Shown here: piece by piece, positions 17,351 to 26,666 of the stretch | How the letters are laid out: each line of letters opens with the position of its first letter | Numbering within the stretch: position 1 is the first letter of the stretch | From: a virus | DNA length: 51,504 nucleotides | Virus record (IMG/VR): IMGVR_UViG_3300027413_000010 | Location: 1 to 51,504 of that record | Reading direction: 5' to 3' (one strand) | Translations under genes and position numbers: made by a program | Notes under the pieces: generated by a model | What the model saw: the letters and a program-made list of their open reading frames with translations, nothing else | Told to the model about the DNA's origin: nothing | The model's database searches: none

Positions 17351-18514
17351 ATGAACATTCCAATTTGGACAGGTACTTCAACATTTGCAGCAGGTCAAAC
17401 ACCCTTTGGTTTTTACGATAATCAAACAGATTTTAGAAACGATGCCGATAAAGTAGCAGATTTTTGCGCTAGAAGATTAGGCTATCCTCTCACAGATATA
17501 GAACTTCAATCAGGCTCATTTTATACTGCTTTTGAAGAAGCAATTACTACATATGGAAATGAATTATATGCTTTTAGAGTTAGAGAAAATTTTTTATCTT
17601 TAGAAGGAGCATCTTCACTTATTGAATCCAATGGTCAAATAATGAAGCCTAATATGGGTGGGGTAGTAAGAATATCCCAACAGTATGGTGAAGAAGCAGG
17701 TGTAGGTGGAACAGTTACTTACTACACAGGCTCAATACATTTAACAGGCTCAGTACAAGATTATGATATGGATGCTTGGGCAGAGGCTAATACAGATATA
17801 ATACCAGGAGATAGAATAGAACTAAAAAGGGTATTTTATGAAGCACCACCAGCAATAACAAGATACTTTGATCCTTATGCAGGTACAGGTACTGGTATGA
17901 TTGACTTAATGGATTCATTTGGTTGGGGTAATTACTCACCAGCTATTAATTTTTTAATGATGCCTTTAAATTACGACTTACAAGTAATACAAGCAATTGA
18001 ATTAAATGACCAGATTAGAAAATCAAACTATTCATTTGAATTAGTAAATAATAGACTAAGAATATTTCCAATTCCTAATGCAGTATCATCTGATGGGTAT
18101 GCAGGGCATATGTTTTTTGAATATATTAAAGAATCAGAAAGACAAAACCCATATCAAGATGGATTAAATAAAATAACAGATGTATCTAATGTTCCATTTG
18201 TTAATCCTAATTACGATGAAATAAATTCAATAGGTAGACAATGGATATTTGAATATGCCTTAGCAATTTCTAAAGAAATGTTAGGTTATATAAGAGGGAA
18301 ATACTCAACTATTCCAATACCAGATGCTGAAGTAACATTAAATCAATCTGATTTATTATCATCAGCTACAGAAACTAAAAATGCATTAATAGAAAGATTA
18401 AGAGGATATTTTGATGAAACTTCTAGAACTAAATTAATGGAAAATAGAGCATTAGAAGGAGATTATTTAGAAAAGGAATTAAATAAAGTTCCTTACACAA
18501 TATACATAGCATAA
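17351..18514 (+). CDS. 13: Neck protein, gp13-like
   Basis: 387 residues. T4 gp13 is the head-completion protein that sits under the portal. The N-terminal ADFCARRLGYPLTDIEL followed by FYTAFEEAITTYGNELY matches the gp13-family opening (LG-x-P-x-x-x-IE, then a helix with EEA). The middle has a GDRIELKRVFYEAPP strand and the hydrophobic FLMMPLNYDLQVIQAIEL segment. The C-terminal helix includes LIERLRGYFDETSRTKL. It is followed after one base by a gp14-like and then a gp15-like gene, the same 13-14-15 order as in T4, which strengthens the call. Similarity to T4 itself is weak. Confidence 0.65.
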   Translation: MNIPIWTGTSTFAAGQTPFGFYDNQTDFRNDADKVADFCARRLGYPLTDIELQSGSFYTAFEEAITTYGNELYAFRVRENFLSLEGASSLIESNGQIMKPNMGGVVRISQQYGEEAGVGGTVTYYTGSIHLTGSVQDYDMDAWAEANTDIIPGDRIELKRVFYEAPPAITRYFDPYAGTGTGMIDLMDSFGWGNYSPAINFLMMPLNYDLQVIQAIELNDQIRKSNYSFELVNNRLRIFPIPNAVSSDGYAGHMFFEYIKESERQNPYQDGLNKITDVSNVPFVNPNYDEINSIGRQWIFEYALAISKEMLGYIRGKYSTIPIPDAEVTLNQSDLLSSATETKNALIERLRGYFDETSRTKLMENRALEGDYLEKELNKVPYTIYIA

Positions 18515-18515
18515 T

Positions 18516-19079
18516 ATGGCTTTATACGGGGCAAAACGAGATATAAGTCTATTTAGACACGTAAATCGAGAATTAATAGGTGATATTATCTCTCAGGAAG
18601 TTGTATATTATAAATTAAAGCTAGAAGAAACAAAATTTAACTTATATGGTGAAGCTGCTGAGTCTAAATATTATCAAAGGGGCGTCATACTTAGCTGTTT
18701 AACTGATAGATCTCCACAAGAATACCCAGATGATGAATTAGGTGTAAGATACTATCAAAACATTGATTTCCGTTTTTTACGTGATGATTTATTAGCTAGA
18801 AACTTAGTATTTAACGAAAACTTTGACCAAGGAGATTACTATGGAGCTGATTTAATTCCTGAAGTAGGAGATATAATATTCTTTTATGGAGGTTATTATG
18901 AAGTAGATGATATAGTATCAAATCAATACTTTGTAGGTAAAGATCCTGACTATGATTATGATAAAAACCCAATTAATCCAGGGTTATCTAACTTTGGTAG
19001 TGATATTTCAGTTATATGTAAAACACATTACCAACCAGCAAATAAGGTACAATTAGAAAGGGCAGGAATAAATGGCTAA
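18516..19079 (+). CDS. 14: Neck protein, gp14-like
   Basis: 187 residues (T4 gp14 is 256). The gp14 layout is recognisable: ELIGDIISQEVVYYKL, then FNLYGEAAESKYYQRG, a beta region IDFRFLRDDLLARNL, and the PEVGDIIFFYGGYYEVDDI segment, which matches the 'EGD-x-I-x-F...FEI' core of T4 gp14. gp14 joins gp13 at the head-tail interface. The final codons overlap the next gene by eight bases, so translation is coupled. The assignment rests on motif pattern plus gene order; a generic head-tail connector is the alternative. Confidence 0.65.
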   Translation: MALYGAKRDISLFRHVNRELIGDIISQEVVYYKLKLEETKFNLYGEAAESKYYQRGVILSCLTDRSPQEYPDDELGVRYYQNIDFRFLRDDLLARNLVFNENFDQGDYYGADLIPEVGDIIFFYGGYYEVDDIVSNQYFVGKDPDYDYDKNPINPGLSNFGSDISVICKTHYQPANKVQLERAGING

Positions 19080-20037
19080 AAATTATAGAAAACCAGTACC
19101 AAAGTCTCAAAGAGAAATATCTGAAGGTTTACAAAAACCCTATGGGAAAATTACTGAGGGTAATCCCAATAAAGCTAATGTAAAAAACCAAACAATTCCC
19201 ACTAATGAAGCTAATTTAGATTTTAATAGGTCTGATAATATGTCTTTTAAAGGAGACAAAGAAAAAATCCTTTCTATTGGTATAAAAGATTTAGATGAAG
19301 CTATAATGTATTATTTTAATAATGTTATTAAACCTACAGTAATACAAAATAATGAAAGAACTCCAGTTCCAATAATATATGGTTCACCTGAAAGATGGAA
19401 ATCAATCCAAAAAGATGCATATTATAGAGATAAAAAAGGTGCTATAATGATGCCAATAATAATGTTTAAAAGAGATACCTTAGAAAAAAATAGAAATTTA
19501 GGAAGAAAATTAGATGCTAATGAACCTAACCTTTATACCTTTTTTCAAAAATCTTATAATGATAAAAATTTTTATAGCAATTTTAATATTTTAAATAATA
19601 GAATACCAACAAAACAACAAATAGCAAATGTTATTCCTGATTGGGTTAACTTAACTTATAGTTGTATTGCACAAACCTATTATGTAGAACAATTAAATAA
19701 AATAATAGAAGCCATAAACTACGCTTCTGATTCTTATTGGGGTAATCCTGATAGGTTCAAATTTCGAGCAAGAATAGACAGTTTTACTACCATTACTGAA
19801 TTACAACAAAGTCAAGAAAGACTAGTAAGAGGTACATTTCAATTAAATTTATACGGGTATTTAGTACCTGAAGTTATACAAAAAGACCTTAATTCAATTA
19901 AAAAAGTTAATTCAAAATCTAAAATTATTTTCCAAATAGAAACTGATGGAAGGCCCGAAAGATATGAACAAAGAGTCACAAAACTTCCAGATGGAAGAGA
20001 TAGTGTAGGTAGAAGTGGAGAAGAATTAAATTCCTAG
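19072..20037 (+). CDS. 15: Proximal tail sheath stabiliser / tail terminator, gp15-like
   Basis: 321 residues (T4 gp15 is 272). After a disordered, basic N-terminus of about 65 residues the core shows the gp15 pattern: TPVPIIYGSPERWKSIQKD (VPI-x-Y), MMPIIMFKRDTL (LPRI-like strand), WVNLTYSCIAQTYYVEQLNK (YELSI-x-T-x-Y-like), FKFRARIDSF, and ERLVRGTFQLNLYGYLVPE (RRI-x-x-x-LTF-x-x-x-GY-x-P-like). gp15 caps the tube and sheath before head joining. It is the last gene of the neck cluster and a new late-type motif follows before the fibre cassette. Confidence 0.7.
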   Translation: MAKNYRKPVPKSQREISEGLQKPYGKITEGNPNKANVKNQTIPTNEANLDFNRSDNMSFKGDKEKILSIGIKDLDEAIMYYFNNVIKPTVIQNNERTPVPIIYGSPERWKSIQKDAYYRDKKGAIMMPIIMFKRDTLEKNRNLGRKLDANEPNLYTFFQKSYNDKNFYSNFNILNNRIPTKQQIANVIPDWVNLTYSCIAQTYYVEQLNKIIEAINYASDSYWGNPDRFKFRARIDSFTTITELQQSQERLVRGTFQLNLYGYLVPEVIQKDLNSIKKVNSKSKIIFQIETDGRPERYEQRVTKLPDGRDSVGRSGEELNS

Positions 20038-20068
20038 TAAAAAAATTTAATAGGTAAGTTTTATTTTA

Positions 20069-20080
20069 ATATTTATAAAT
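20069..20080 (+). promoter_or_regulatory. Late-promoter-like motif upstream of the fibre cassette
   Basis: AATATTTATAAA, continuing to T, contains the palindromic TATTTATAAATA-type core with one mismatch. It is 18 nt before the ATG at 20098. Confidence 0.5.
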
Positions 20081-20097
20081 AGTAAACTGATAAAATT

Positions 20098-21546
20098 ATG
20101 CCTACATTTGCAAGATTTCTTGACCAAGTCCCAGTAAACCCATTTGAGCCTCAATCATCTGCTGTTACTATTAACACAGGTTCATTTATGGTTACCGGTT
20201 CTGTGGCTGGGAACGTTTTAACATTCACTAAAGGAGATTCTTCTACTTTTGATTTAGCAATAGCTGCTTCGGCTAGTTCAGCTGATGCTGTAGTAACTGC
20301 ATCGGTTTCCGCTAGCACAATGACTTTCACTAAAGGTGATGCTAGCACATTTGATGTTGCTTTACCTACTAGCTCAGGAGGTGGAACTGATATAACATAT
20401 AATTCAGAGGTTTCACAAGTAATCCAAAATATAGTAGTGCAAGATTTTGATAATGATGTTGCTGTTAATTTTAATGCTGGAACCCTAACATTTATATTTG
20501 GAACACCTACAGCACCAACACCATCATTAACCAACACAGGAGATATTTTTGCTACAGACAGATTTAATAAAGTATTTGATACCTATAATGTTGTAGGAGA
20601 TTTTAATTTAGGAGCTTATAATTTAATAAGTGCTTCATTGTTAGAAACAACAGCTGGAAGTGAATCTACCTTATTAGGACCAGTAGGAACTGGAGATAAT
20701 TTATCAGTTACACCTAACACAACAGGTTCAAGATCTTATAGATTAATGATTACTTCAAGTAACCCATCAGATGGGGCAATTGTTTCTGCTTCAGTAGATC
20801 TTAATTTAACTGTTACTAAAATACCGGCAGATATTCCATTAGTATCAACAACAGCAACAGCTCAATTAGGAGTTGCTTCCAATCAAATAGAAGTAGGAGC
20901 TACAGGAACTATATCTTATACTTCATCTAGAGGTTCAAATGAAAGAAATTGGGCATTTGTTGATATGGATATAAATTATCCTCATTTCCCAACAGGCCCA
21001 CAACCTACAAATGTTAGTGGAAGTATCCTTTTAAATGGTTATGGAGAAACTCAACAATTTTCTATAAATGCAACAGCAGCTTATTCATCTTCAGGTGTAG
21101 CAGGTGCAGATAATTCTCCAGCATTATACCCAGGTAATTCTGCATTAGCATCTAGAACTTCAGCCAATACAGTTTATACTAGAATTAGAAGTGTTAGAGC
21201 TGGAGCTTCATCTCAACCTACTTTTACAGCTAATGAATTATATAATTTAGCTACTTGGGATACAACATTAGGAGGAACTATTGGAACTATAGCAAAAGGA
21301 ACAACAAATCCAAATAACCATAACATAGATATTACATGGACAGGAGATAAATATCAATATATAGTATATGATGCTGCTAGATCTAATTTATCAAGTATTA
21401 AAGAAAGAGCTACTGGTTATGATATAATGGGTCCTACTTTTGGAGGAGCATTATTTGCTACTGTTGGAGGATACAAAATTTATAGATCAACAAACCCTCA
21501 AGCAGGATATACAGGAACAACTGCAGAATATGTATTAAACACTTAA
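20098..21546 (+). CDS. Tail fibre protein, cassette gene 1
   Basis: 482 residues, Ser/Thr/Ala/Gly-rich and beta-predicted. It carries two copies of the shared FTKGD-S/A-STFD module (about residues 41-50 and 75-85). A domain beginning PTPSLTNTGDIFATDRFNKV with ISASLLETTAGSESTLLGPVG follows, and the C-terminal tip contains WDTTLGGTIGTIAKGTTNP and FGGALFATVGGYKIYRS. The last two regions are paralogous to the next gene, with about half the residues matching by eye. This is probably a receptor-binding fibre subunit. The chemistry of the receptor is unknown. Confidence 0.8.
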   Translation: MPTFARFLDQVPVNPFEPQSSAVTINTGSFMVTGSVAGNVLTFTKGDSSTFDLAIAASASSADAVVTASVSASTMTFTKGDASTFDVALPTSSGGGTDITYNSEVSQVIQNIVVQDFDNDVAVNFNAGTLTFIFGTPTAPTPSLTNTGDIFATDRFNKVFDTYNVVGDFNLGAYNLISASLLETTAGSESTLLGPVGTGDNLSVTPNTTGSRSYRLMITSSNPSDGAIVSASVDLNLTVTKIPADIPLVSTTATAQLGVASNQIEVGATGTISYTSSRGSNERNWAFVDMDINYPHFPTGPQPTNVSGSILLNGYGETQQFSINATAAYSSSGVAGADNSPALYPGNSALASRTSANTVYTRIRSVRAGASSQPTFTANELYNLATWDTTLGGTIGTIAKGTTNPNNHNIDITWTGDKYQYIVYDAARSNLSSIKERATGYDIMGPTFGGALFATVGGYKIYRSTNPQAGYTGTTAEYVLNT

Positions 21547-21567
21547 ACACTTAAAAAATAAAATAAT

Positions 21568-23052
21568 ATGCCAATAGTATTACCATCGGGATTTCAGATA
21601 ACTAGTACAGACCCCATAGACTCAAGAATGACAGTTGCCAACCAGGCAGCAAGATTAGGATTTAGTGAATATAATGTATTTGACGGTTTAATTGTATTCC
21701 AAAGAGACACAGAAGAACTTTATGTATTAACTAACACAGCCTCTTATAATTTAAATTCTGGTTGGAAACTAATAGGAAGTGGTTCTGGTGGAACTGTAGA
21801 TACAGGTTCATTAATGACAACTGCATCTGCAGTTAACAACGTTATTACTTTTACAAAAGGTGATACTACAACTTTTGATGTAACAATAGACACGGGTTCA
21901 AGTGGAGCTGAAATTAATTATGTTAGTGGTTCTACACCATATAAAACTATTGGTGGTATTGAAGTGTTAGATTTTGATGATAATGTTATAGTAGATTATA
22001 ATCAAGGAACTCAAGTGTTAAAATTTGTTTTTGGTATCCCACCAGAACCATCCCCAACAATATCCAACACTACCCCTTTATTTGATGTTAATAGGTTTAA
22101 TAAAGTATTACATACTTATGGAGTAACTGCTAACTTTGATATTGGAAATAATACATTAATAAGTGCTTCACTACTTGAAATAACCACAGGTGCTGAAAAA
22201 ACATTACAAGGTCCAGTAGGAGTTGGAACTGGGTTTGTTATTTCTGAAAATACCTCAGGTTCAAGAGAATATAGGCTAGTTATGACTTCAAGTAACCCTG
22301 CAACAGGAAATGTACTTTCACAAAGTATTGATTTAGATTTAGATTTAAATAAAGGTCTAGCAGGTATACCAACAATAGCATACACTGATAGTGTTCAATT
22401 AGGAGCTTCAGGCTTACAAATAGAAGAAGGAGCTACAGGAACAATTACATTTACAGCAACTACAGCTTCAGCTGGGGCTAATGGATGGGTATATGCAACA
22501 GGAACTTTAACAACCAATGTTTCATCACCTATTACATTAGTAGAAAGTGATACGGCAGCAAAAAGTATATTTGCAACTGCAGATTATTCTTCATCAGGTG
22601 CGTCAGGTGCAGATAATAACCCTGCATTATTTCCAGGTAACTTTGCTAATGCAAGAAGACAATCATCTACTAGAACTTATCAAAGAATTAAAAGTGTTAG
22701 ATTTGGAACTACTTTATCTAATACTACTTTTACATTAAATGAATTACAAGATTTAGCTGCTTGGGATACAACATTAGGAGGAACTATTGGTACTATTTAC
22801 AAAGGAACCACAAACCCAAATGGAGCTTCAATTTCTAGAACTTGGTCAGGAGATGCTTATCAATTTATAATATATGATGCAACGTTTGGTGATTTAACAG
22901 AAATTAATGATTCTGCAGGAGGGTATCCTGTATTAGATTCTGCTTTTGGAGGAGCAGTATTTGCTACTGTAGGAGGATATAAAATTTATAGAACTACAGC
23001 ACCTCAAGCAGGGGCAACAGGAACTACACAAGGATATAATCTAGTAATATAA
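21568..23052 (+). CDS. Tail fibre protein, cassette gene 2
   Basis: 494 residues. The first ~85 residues (MPIVLPSGFQITSTDPIDSR, then LYVLTNTASYNLNSGWKLIG) are almost the same as the start of the next gene and look like an attachment domain. One DTGSLMTTASAVNNVITFTKGD module follows at 78-97. The rest (from about 128) is paralogous to the previous gene: NRFNKVLHTYGV, ISASLLEITTGAEKTLQGPVG, WDTTLGGTIGTIYKG, FGGAVFATVGGYKIYRT. The protein thus combines the N-terminus of its right neighbour with the C-terminus of its left neighbour, a mosaic consistent with domain swapping. Confidence 0.8.
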   Translation: MPIVLPSGFQITSTDPIDSRMTVANQAARLGFSEYNVFDGLIVFQRDTEELYVLTNTASYNLNSGWKLIGSGSGGTVDTGSLMTTASAVNNVITFTKGDTTTFDVTIDTGSSGAEINYVSGSTPYKTIGGIEVLDFDDNVIVDYNQGTQVLKFVFGIPPEPSPTISNTTPLFDVNRFNKVLHTYGVTANFDIGNNTLISASLLEITTGAEKTLQGPVGVGTGFVISENTSGSREYRLVMTSSNPATGNVLSQSIDLDLDLNKGLAGIPTIAYTDSVQLGASGLQIEEGATGTITFTATTASAGANGWVYATGTLTTNVSSPITLVESDTAAKSIFATADYSSSGASGADNNPALFPGNFANARRQSSTRTYQRIKSVRFGTTLSNTTFTLNELQDLAAWDTTLGGTIGTIYKGTTNPNGASISRTWSGDAYQFIIYDATFGDLTEINDSAGGYPVLDSAFGGAVFATVGGYKIYRTTAPQAGATGTTQGYNLVI

Positions 23053-23072
23053 TAAACTAAATTTAAATAAAA

Positions 23073-26000
23073 ATGCCAATAGTATTACCATCAGGATTTC
23101 AAATAACGAGTACAGATCCAATAGATTCTAGGATAACAGTTGCTAGTCAAATCGAAAGGTTAGGATTTAGTGAATATAATGTCTATAACGGTTTACTTGT
23201 ATTTCAAAGAGATACTAATGAACTTTATGTTTTAACCGATACAGGATCACATACTTCTAACACAGGTTGGCAATTAGTAGGAAGTGGTTCTGGTGGAACT
23301 GTAGATACAGGTTCATTAATGACAACTGCATCTGCAGTCTTAAATGTTGTTACATTTACTAAAGGTGACGGTTCAACATTTGCAGTAACAGTAGACACAG
23401 GTTCAGGTGGAGGTTCAGTCCCTGCAGGAACAGTATCCTCATCAGCCCAAATCACAAACTTAGGGTTTATAAATGAAACAGTAACATCATCAATGTCTGT
23501 AGCAAGTGCTTCAATTGCTAATATAGCTACTTACACATCTGAATGGATTTTAGGAGCAAATGGCTTTTCGGATTATACATTTACAGGACCAGGTTTAACG
23601 GGAGCAGAAAATGACCCACTAATATATTTAACAAGAGGTCAACAATATGAGTTTACTAATAACATGAATGCTCATCCATTTAGGATACAATCAACTCCTA
23701 ATGGTTCAACTGGTACTCAATATAATGATGGTATAACAAATAATGATGTTTCAAATGGAACTTTATTATGGAATGTACAATTTGATTCACCTGATATTTT
23801 ATACTATCAGTGTACTGCACATCCAGCTATGGGTGGTAAAATTGTTATTATCAATTCAGGTTCAAGTGCTTCGATTCCATCAGGAACAGTTTCAAGTTCA
23901 GCCCAAATCACAAACTTAGGATTTGTACAAAGTTCAATTACGGCATCTTCATTAGAAACGGCTTCAGTAAATTTAAATGAAATAACATTTACAAAAGGAG
24001 ATGGCTCAACCTTTGCAGTAACAATAGACACAGGTTCAGGTGGAGGTTCAGTTCCCGCAGGAACAGTATCATCATCTCTTCAGATAACAAATTTAGGGTT
24101 TATAAACCAAACCCAAACTAGTTCAATGACAGTTGCTACAGCATCTTATGTAGCAGGAGCAAATGTAGATGGACAAGTAGCAAGTGCTTCAATTGCTGAA
24201 ACAGCATCTTATATAGAATTTAATGGTAATAGAGTTATTTCAAATCAATACCAACCAACAGGAATAAGAGGAGAAAATTACGGGACTAATAATTTAGTTG
24301 ATTTTATTGAGCAAGCATACTTTGCTAATTCTAACCCAATAATTAATTCTTTAGTATTTGATGTAAATGAATACTCAGCTCAAGGCACTACAGTAGGAAC
24401 TATATCATATACAGATCCAGAAGGTGCAGTAACATTCCAAACTCAAAGTTCATATACAGATGATGATTTTAGAGTAGCTAGTAATGGTGTAATAACAGTT
24501 CAAACAACTTTATTAACTGAATCTTTAGAAAATAATAACTCACAAGGATATGATGCAGTATTATTCCCAGTTAGAGGAACAGATGGTAGTGGAGCTACAG
24601 TAGATAAAGATTTATATATAAGAATAGCAAGTAATACCTCACCTGTTTTTAGAGAAAATGGTTTAGGTGGTAATGTATTACCAGGAGCTTTTACAGCCTC
24701 ATTAGCAGAAAGTTCAGCTGCAGGAGCTAAAGCAAATGGTACCGTGTATGTAACAGATATTAATGGAGATACACTTACACTTCAATCTGGATCTTTACCA
24801 ACAGCATTTACTAATGATTTTGATTTAACTATCCTATCAGATAGGTTTACACTTACCCAAACAACATCATCATTAGATTATGATACCAACCCAACTTATG
24901 ATTTTGTATTAACATCAAGTGATGAACATTACCAAAGTGGACAAGATCCATCAGCTATAACTTATTTAAATTATCATATTAGGGTATTAGATAATGCTAC
25001 CCCAACTATTAATAATCAACAATTTGATATTAATGAAAATGTTAATGTTAGTAATGGTCAAGGTTTAGTAAGTGGTGAGTATAGAAATGTAGGACAACTA
25101 TCAGCAGATGGTAATGATGTAGGAGATATAATTACTTATTCAAATTTTGTATTACAATCTTTATCAATAGGTGGTGTAAACGTTCCTTTAAATACATACA
25201 CAGGTGGAGGCCAATCAGACCCAACTGAAAATGCTTTTACAATGACATCAACAGGATATATTACTAGAATAAATGGTGTATTCGTTAATTCAGATTTAAT
25301 AGATTCTTATGTTTATCAAGTAACGGTTAGAGATCAATATGACCCAGGAAATGATACAGCATTAATCACTATTGACATAAATGATGATATAGCCCCAGCT
25401 ATAAACACTAACTATGGAGTAAGACCTTATGTAATAGAATCAGCATTAACTAATGCTTTAGCATATGTAAGTTCAAATGGATATTCAGGTATAATAGCTA
25501 CAAACTCTACAACATACAATACTCAAAATGAAACAGTATCATGGACTATAAACAGTCCAGGAAATTTATTAGGGTTTAATGGAACTCAACAAATACAACT
25601 AGCTCAAGATGTTAGTGGGTCTTATGTTGATGGTCAAACTATTACTTTTAGTGTAACAGCTTCAAATACATTTGGAACAGAAAATAGTCAAGTTTATACT
25701 TTAGAAGTAACAGAAAATCAAGCCCCAGGTGTATCATATAGTGATGTATCAGGAGGATTAACGGGTTCACAAACACCAGGAACTACAGTAGGTACGATAA
25801 CAGTTATAGACTCACAATCAGAAAATATTACTAATTTAGAATTAACAGGAGCAGATGCAGGTAGTTTTGTTTTAGGTTCTAACCCACCAGCAGGTTCTTC
25901 AAGAACTTGGGATTTAAATGTAGGAGCTAGTAATTTAGCAGCTGGAACTTATAGTTTAAATGGTGTAGGTACTGATGCTTATGGAAAATCAACTACTCAA

Positions 26001-26645
26001 CCAATATCTATAACTATATCATCAGCTGCAGCAACTAGTAAAGGATATGCTTACACTATGGATTTATCGGGAACAGTAAATAATGTGTTAGGTATAAGTT
26101 CTACAAATAGTTCAACACCACCAGTTCCAACAATATCTACTGTTTTTGGGTTATTAAATAATATAATAAACGAAGATAACTTAGGAGATGCTACTATTAC
26201 ATTTGATTATGGTGGAACTGACAACTATTCTATAGTTAGAGGTTATGAAGGACAAGGAACAACCCCAGATGATTTTATTAAAGATAATGATTTAGCAAAC
26301 GTATCAGTTGGTGATCAAGTAAGGTTATTATTATTTGTTCCTAAAAATGGTAATATGACAGATTTACCAACAAGTTTCTACTTTGGAGCTCCAAATGCAA
26401 GTAATACAACACCAAATCAATATTGTATATTCATAAATAGCACAAATACTTTTAGTAACGGTAGTGATGGAGGATTTTCAAATATTAAAGGAGCAAAAGT
26501 ATTTGATATTACCTTAAATACTGCAGTAGATGGTTATACAGATTGGTATTTAATAATAGCAGAGGATAGATATCAAAGTTCCACGGGTAATATTTATAGT
26601 AGAATGATACCAGCAGATGCTTCAGATGGAGGATTACCTAGTTAA
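23073..26645 (+). CDS. Long tail fibre protein with cupredoxin-like and cadherin-like domains
   Basis: 1190 residues. Residues 1-85 are the attachment domain shared with the previous gene; FTKGDGSTFAVTVDTGSGGG modules occur at 94-114 and again near 310. Residues about 175-262 form a cupredoxin-like domain: RGQQYEFTNNMNAHPF (H201) and ILYYQCTAHPAMGGKIVI (C247, H250, M253). Residues about 410-960 are consecutive beta domains with cadherin-like features (GTISYTDPEGAV, FDLTILSDRFTLT, VYQVTVRDQYDPGNDTALIT, IDINDD). The C-terminal part from about 1010 (KGYAYTMDLSG) is a globular tip with DWYLIIAEDRYQ. It is probably a distal fibre with a receptor-binding end. Copper binding is not certain because an axial Met at the usual spacing is not clear. 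Confidence 0.85.
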   Translation: MPIVLPSGFQITSTDPIDSRITVASQIERLGFSEYNVYNGLLVFQRDTNELYVLTDTGSHTSNTGWQLVGSGSGGTVDTGSLMTTASAVLNVVTFTKGDGSTFAVTVDTGSGGGSVPAGTVSSSAQITNLGFINETVTSSMSVASASIANIATYTSEWILGANGFSDYTFTGPGLTGAENDPLIYLTRGQQYEFTNNMNAHPFRIQSTPNGSTGTQYNDGITNNDVSNGTLLWNVQFDSPDILYYQCTAHPAMGGKIVIINSGSSASIPSGTVSSSAQITNLGFVQSSITASSLETASVNLNEITFTKGDGSTFAVTIDTGSGGGSVPAGTVSSSLQITNLGFINQTQTSSMTVATASYVAGANVDGQVASASIAETASYIEFNGNRVISNQYQPTGIRGENYGTNNLVDFIEQAYFANSNPIINSLVFDVNEYSAQGTTVGTISYTDPEGAVTFQTQSSYTDDDFRVASNGVITVQTTLLTESLENNNSQGYDAVLFPVRGTDGSGATVDKDLYIRIASNTSPVFRENGLGGNVLPGAFTASLAESSAAGAKANGTVYVTDINGDTLTLQSGSLPTAFTNDFDLTILSDRFTLTQTTSSLDYDTNPTYDFVLTSSDEHYQSGQDPSAITYLNYHIRVLDNATPTINNQQFDINENVNVSNGQGLVSGEYRNVGQLSADGNDVGDIITYSNFVLQSLSIGGVNVPLNTYTGGGQSDPTENAFTMTSTGYITRINGVFVNSDLIDSYVYQVTVRDQYDPGNDTALITIDINDDIAPAINTNYGVRPYVIESALTNALAYVSSNGYSGIIATNSTTYNTQNETVSWTINSPGNLLGFNGTQQIQLAQDVSGSYVDGQTITFSVTASNTFGTENSQVYTLEVTENQAPGVSYSDVSGGLTGSQTPGTTVGTITVIDSQSENITNLELTGADAGSFVLGSNPPAGSSRTWDLNVGASNLAAGTYSLNGVGTDAYGKSTTQPISITISSAAATSKGYAYTMDLSGTVNNVLGISSTNSSTPPVPTISTVFGLLNNIINEDNLGDATITFDYGGTDNYSIVRGYEGQGTTPDDFIKDNDLANVSVGDQVRLLLFVPKNGNMTDLPTSFYFGAPNASNTTPNQYCIFINSTNTFSNGSDGGFSNIKGAKVFDITLNTAVDGYTDWYLIIAEDRYQSSTGNIYSRMIPADASDGGLPS

Positions 26646-26666
26646 TAAACTAATAAAAAAGAAAAA

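Noticed and set aside
26588-26597. Late-type motif TAATATTTAT inside the long fibre gene.
   Set aside because: It lies within coding sequence and about 70 nt before the next start; chance occurrence is likely in such AT-rich DNA, although a role for cassette gene 4 cannot be excluded.
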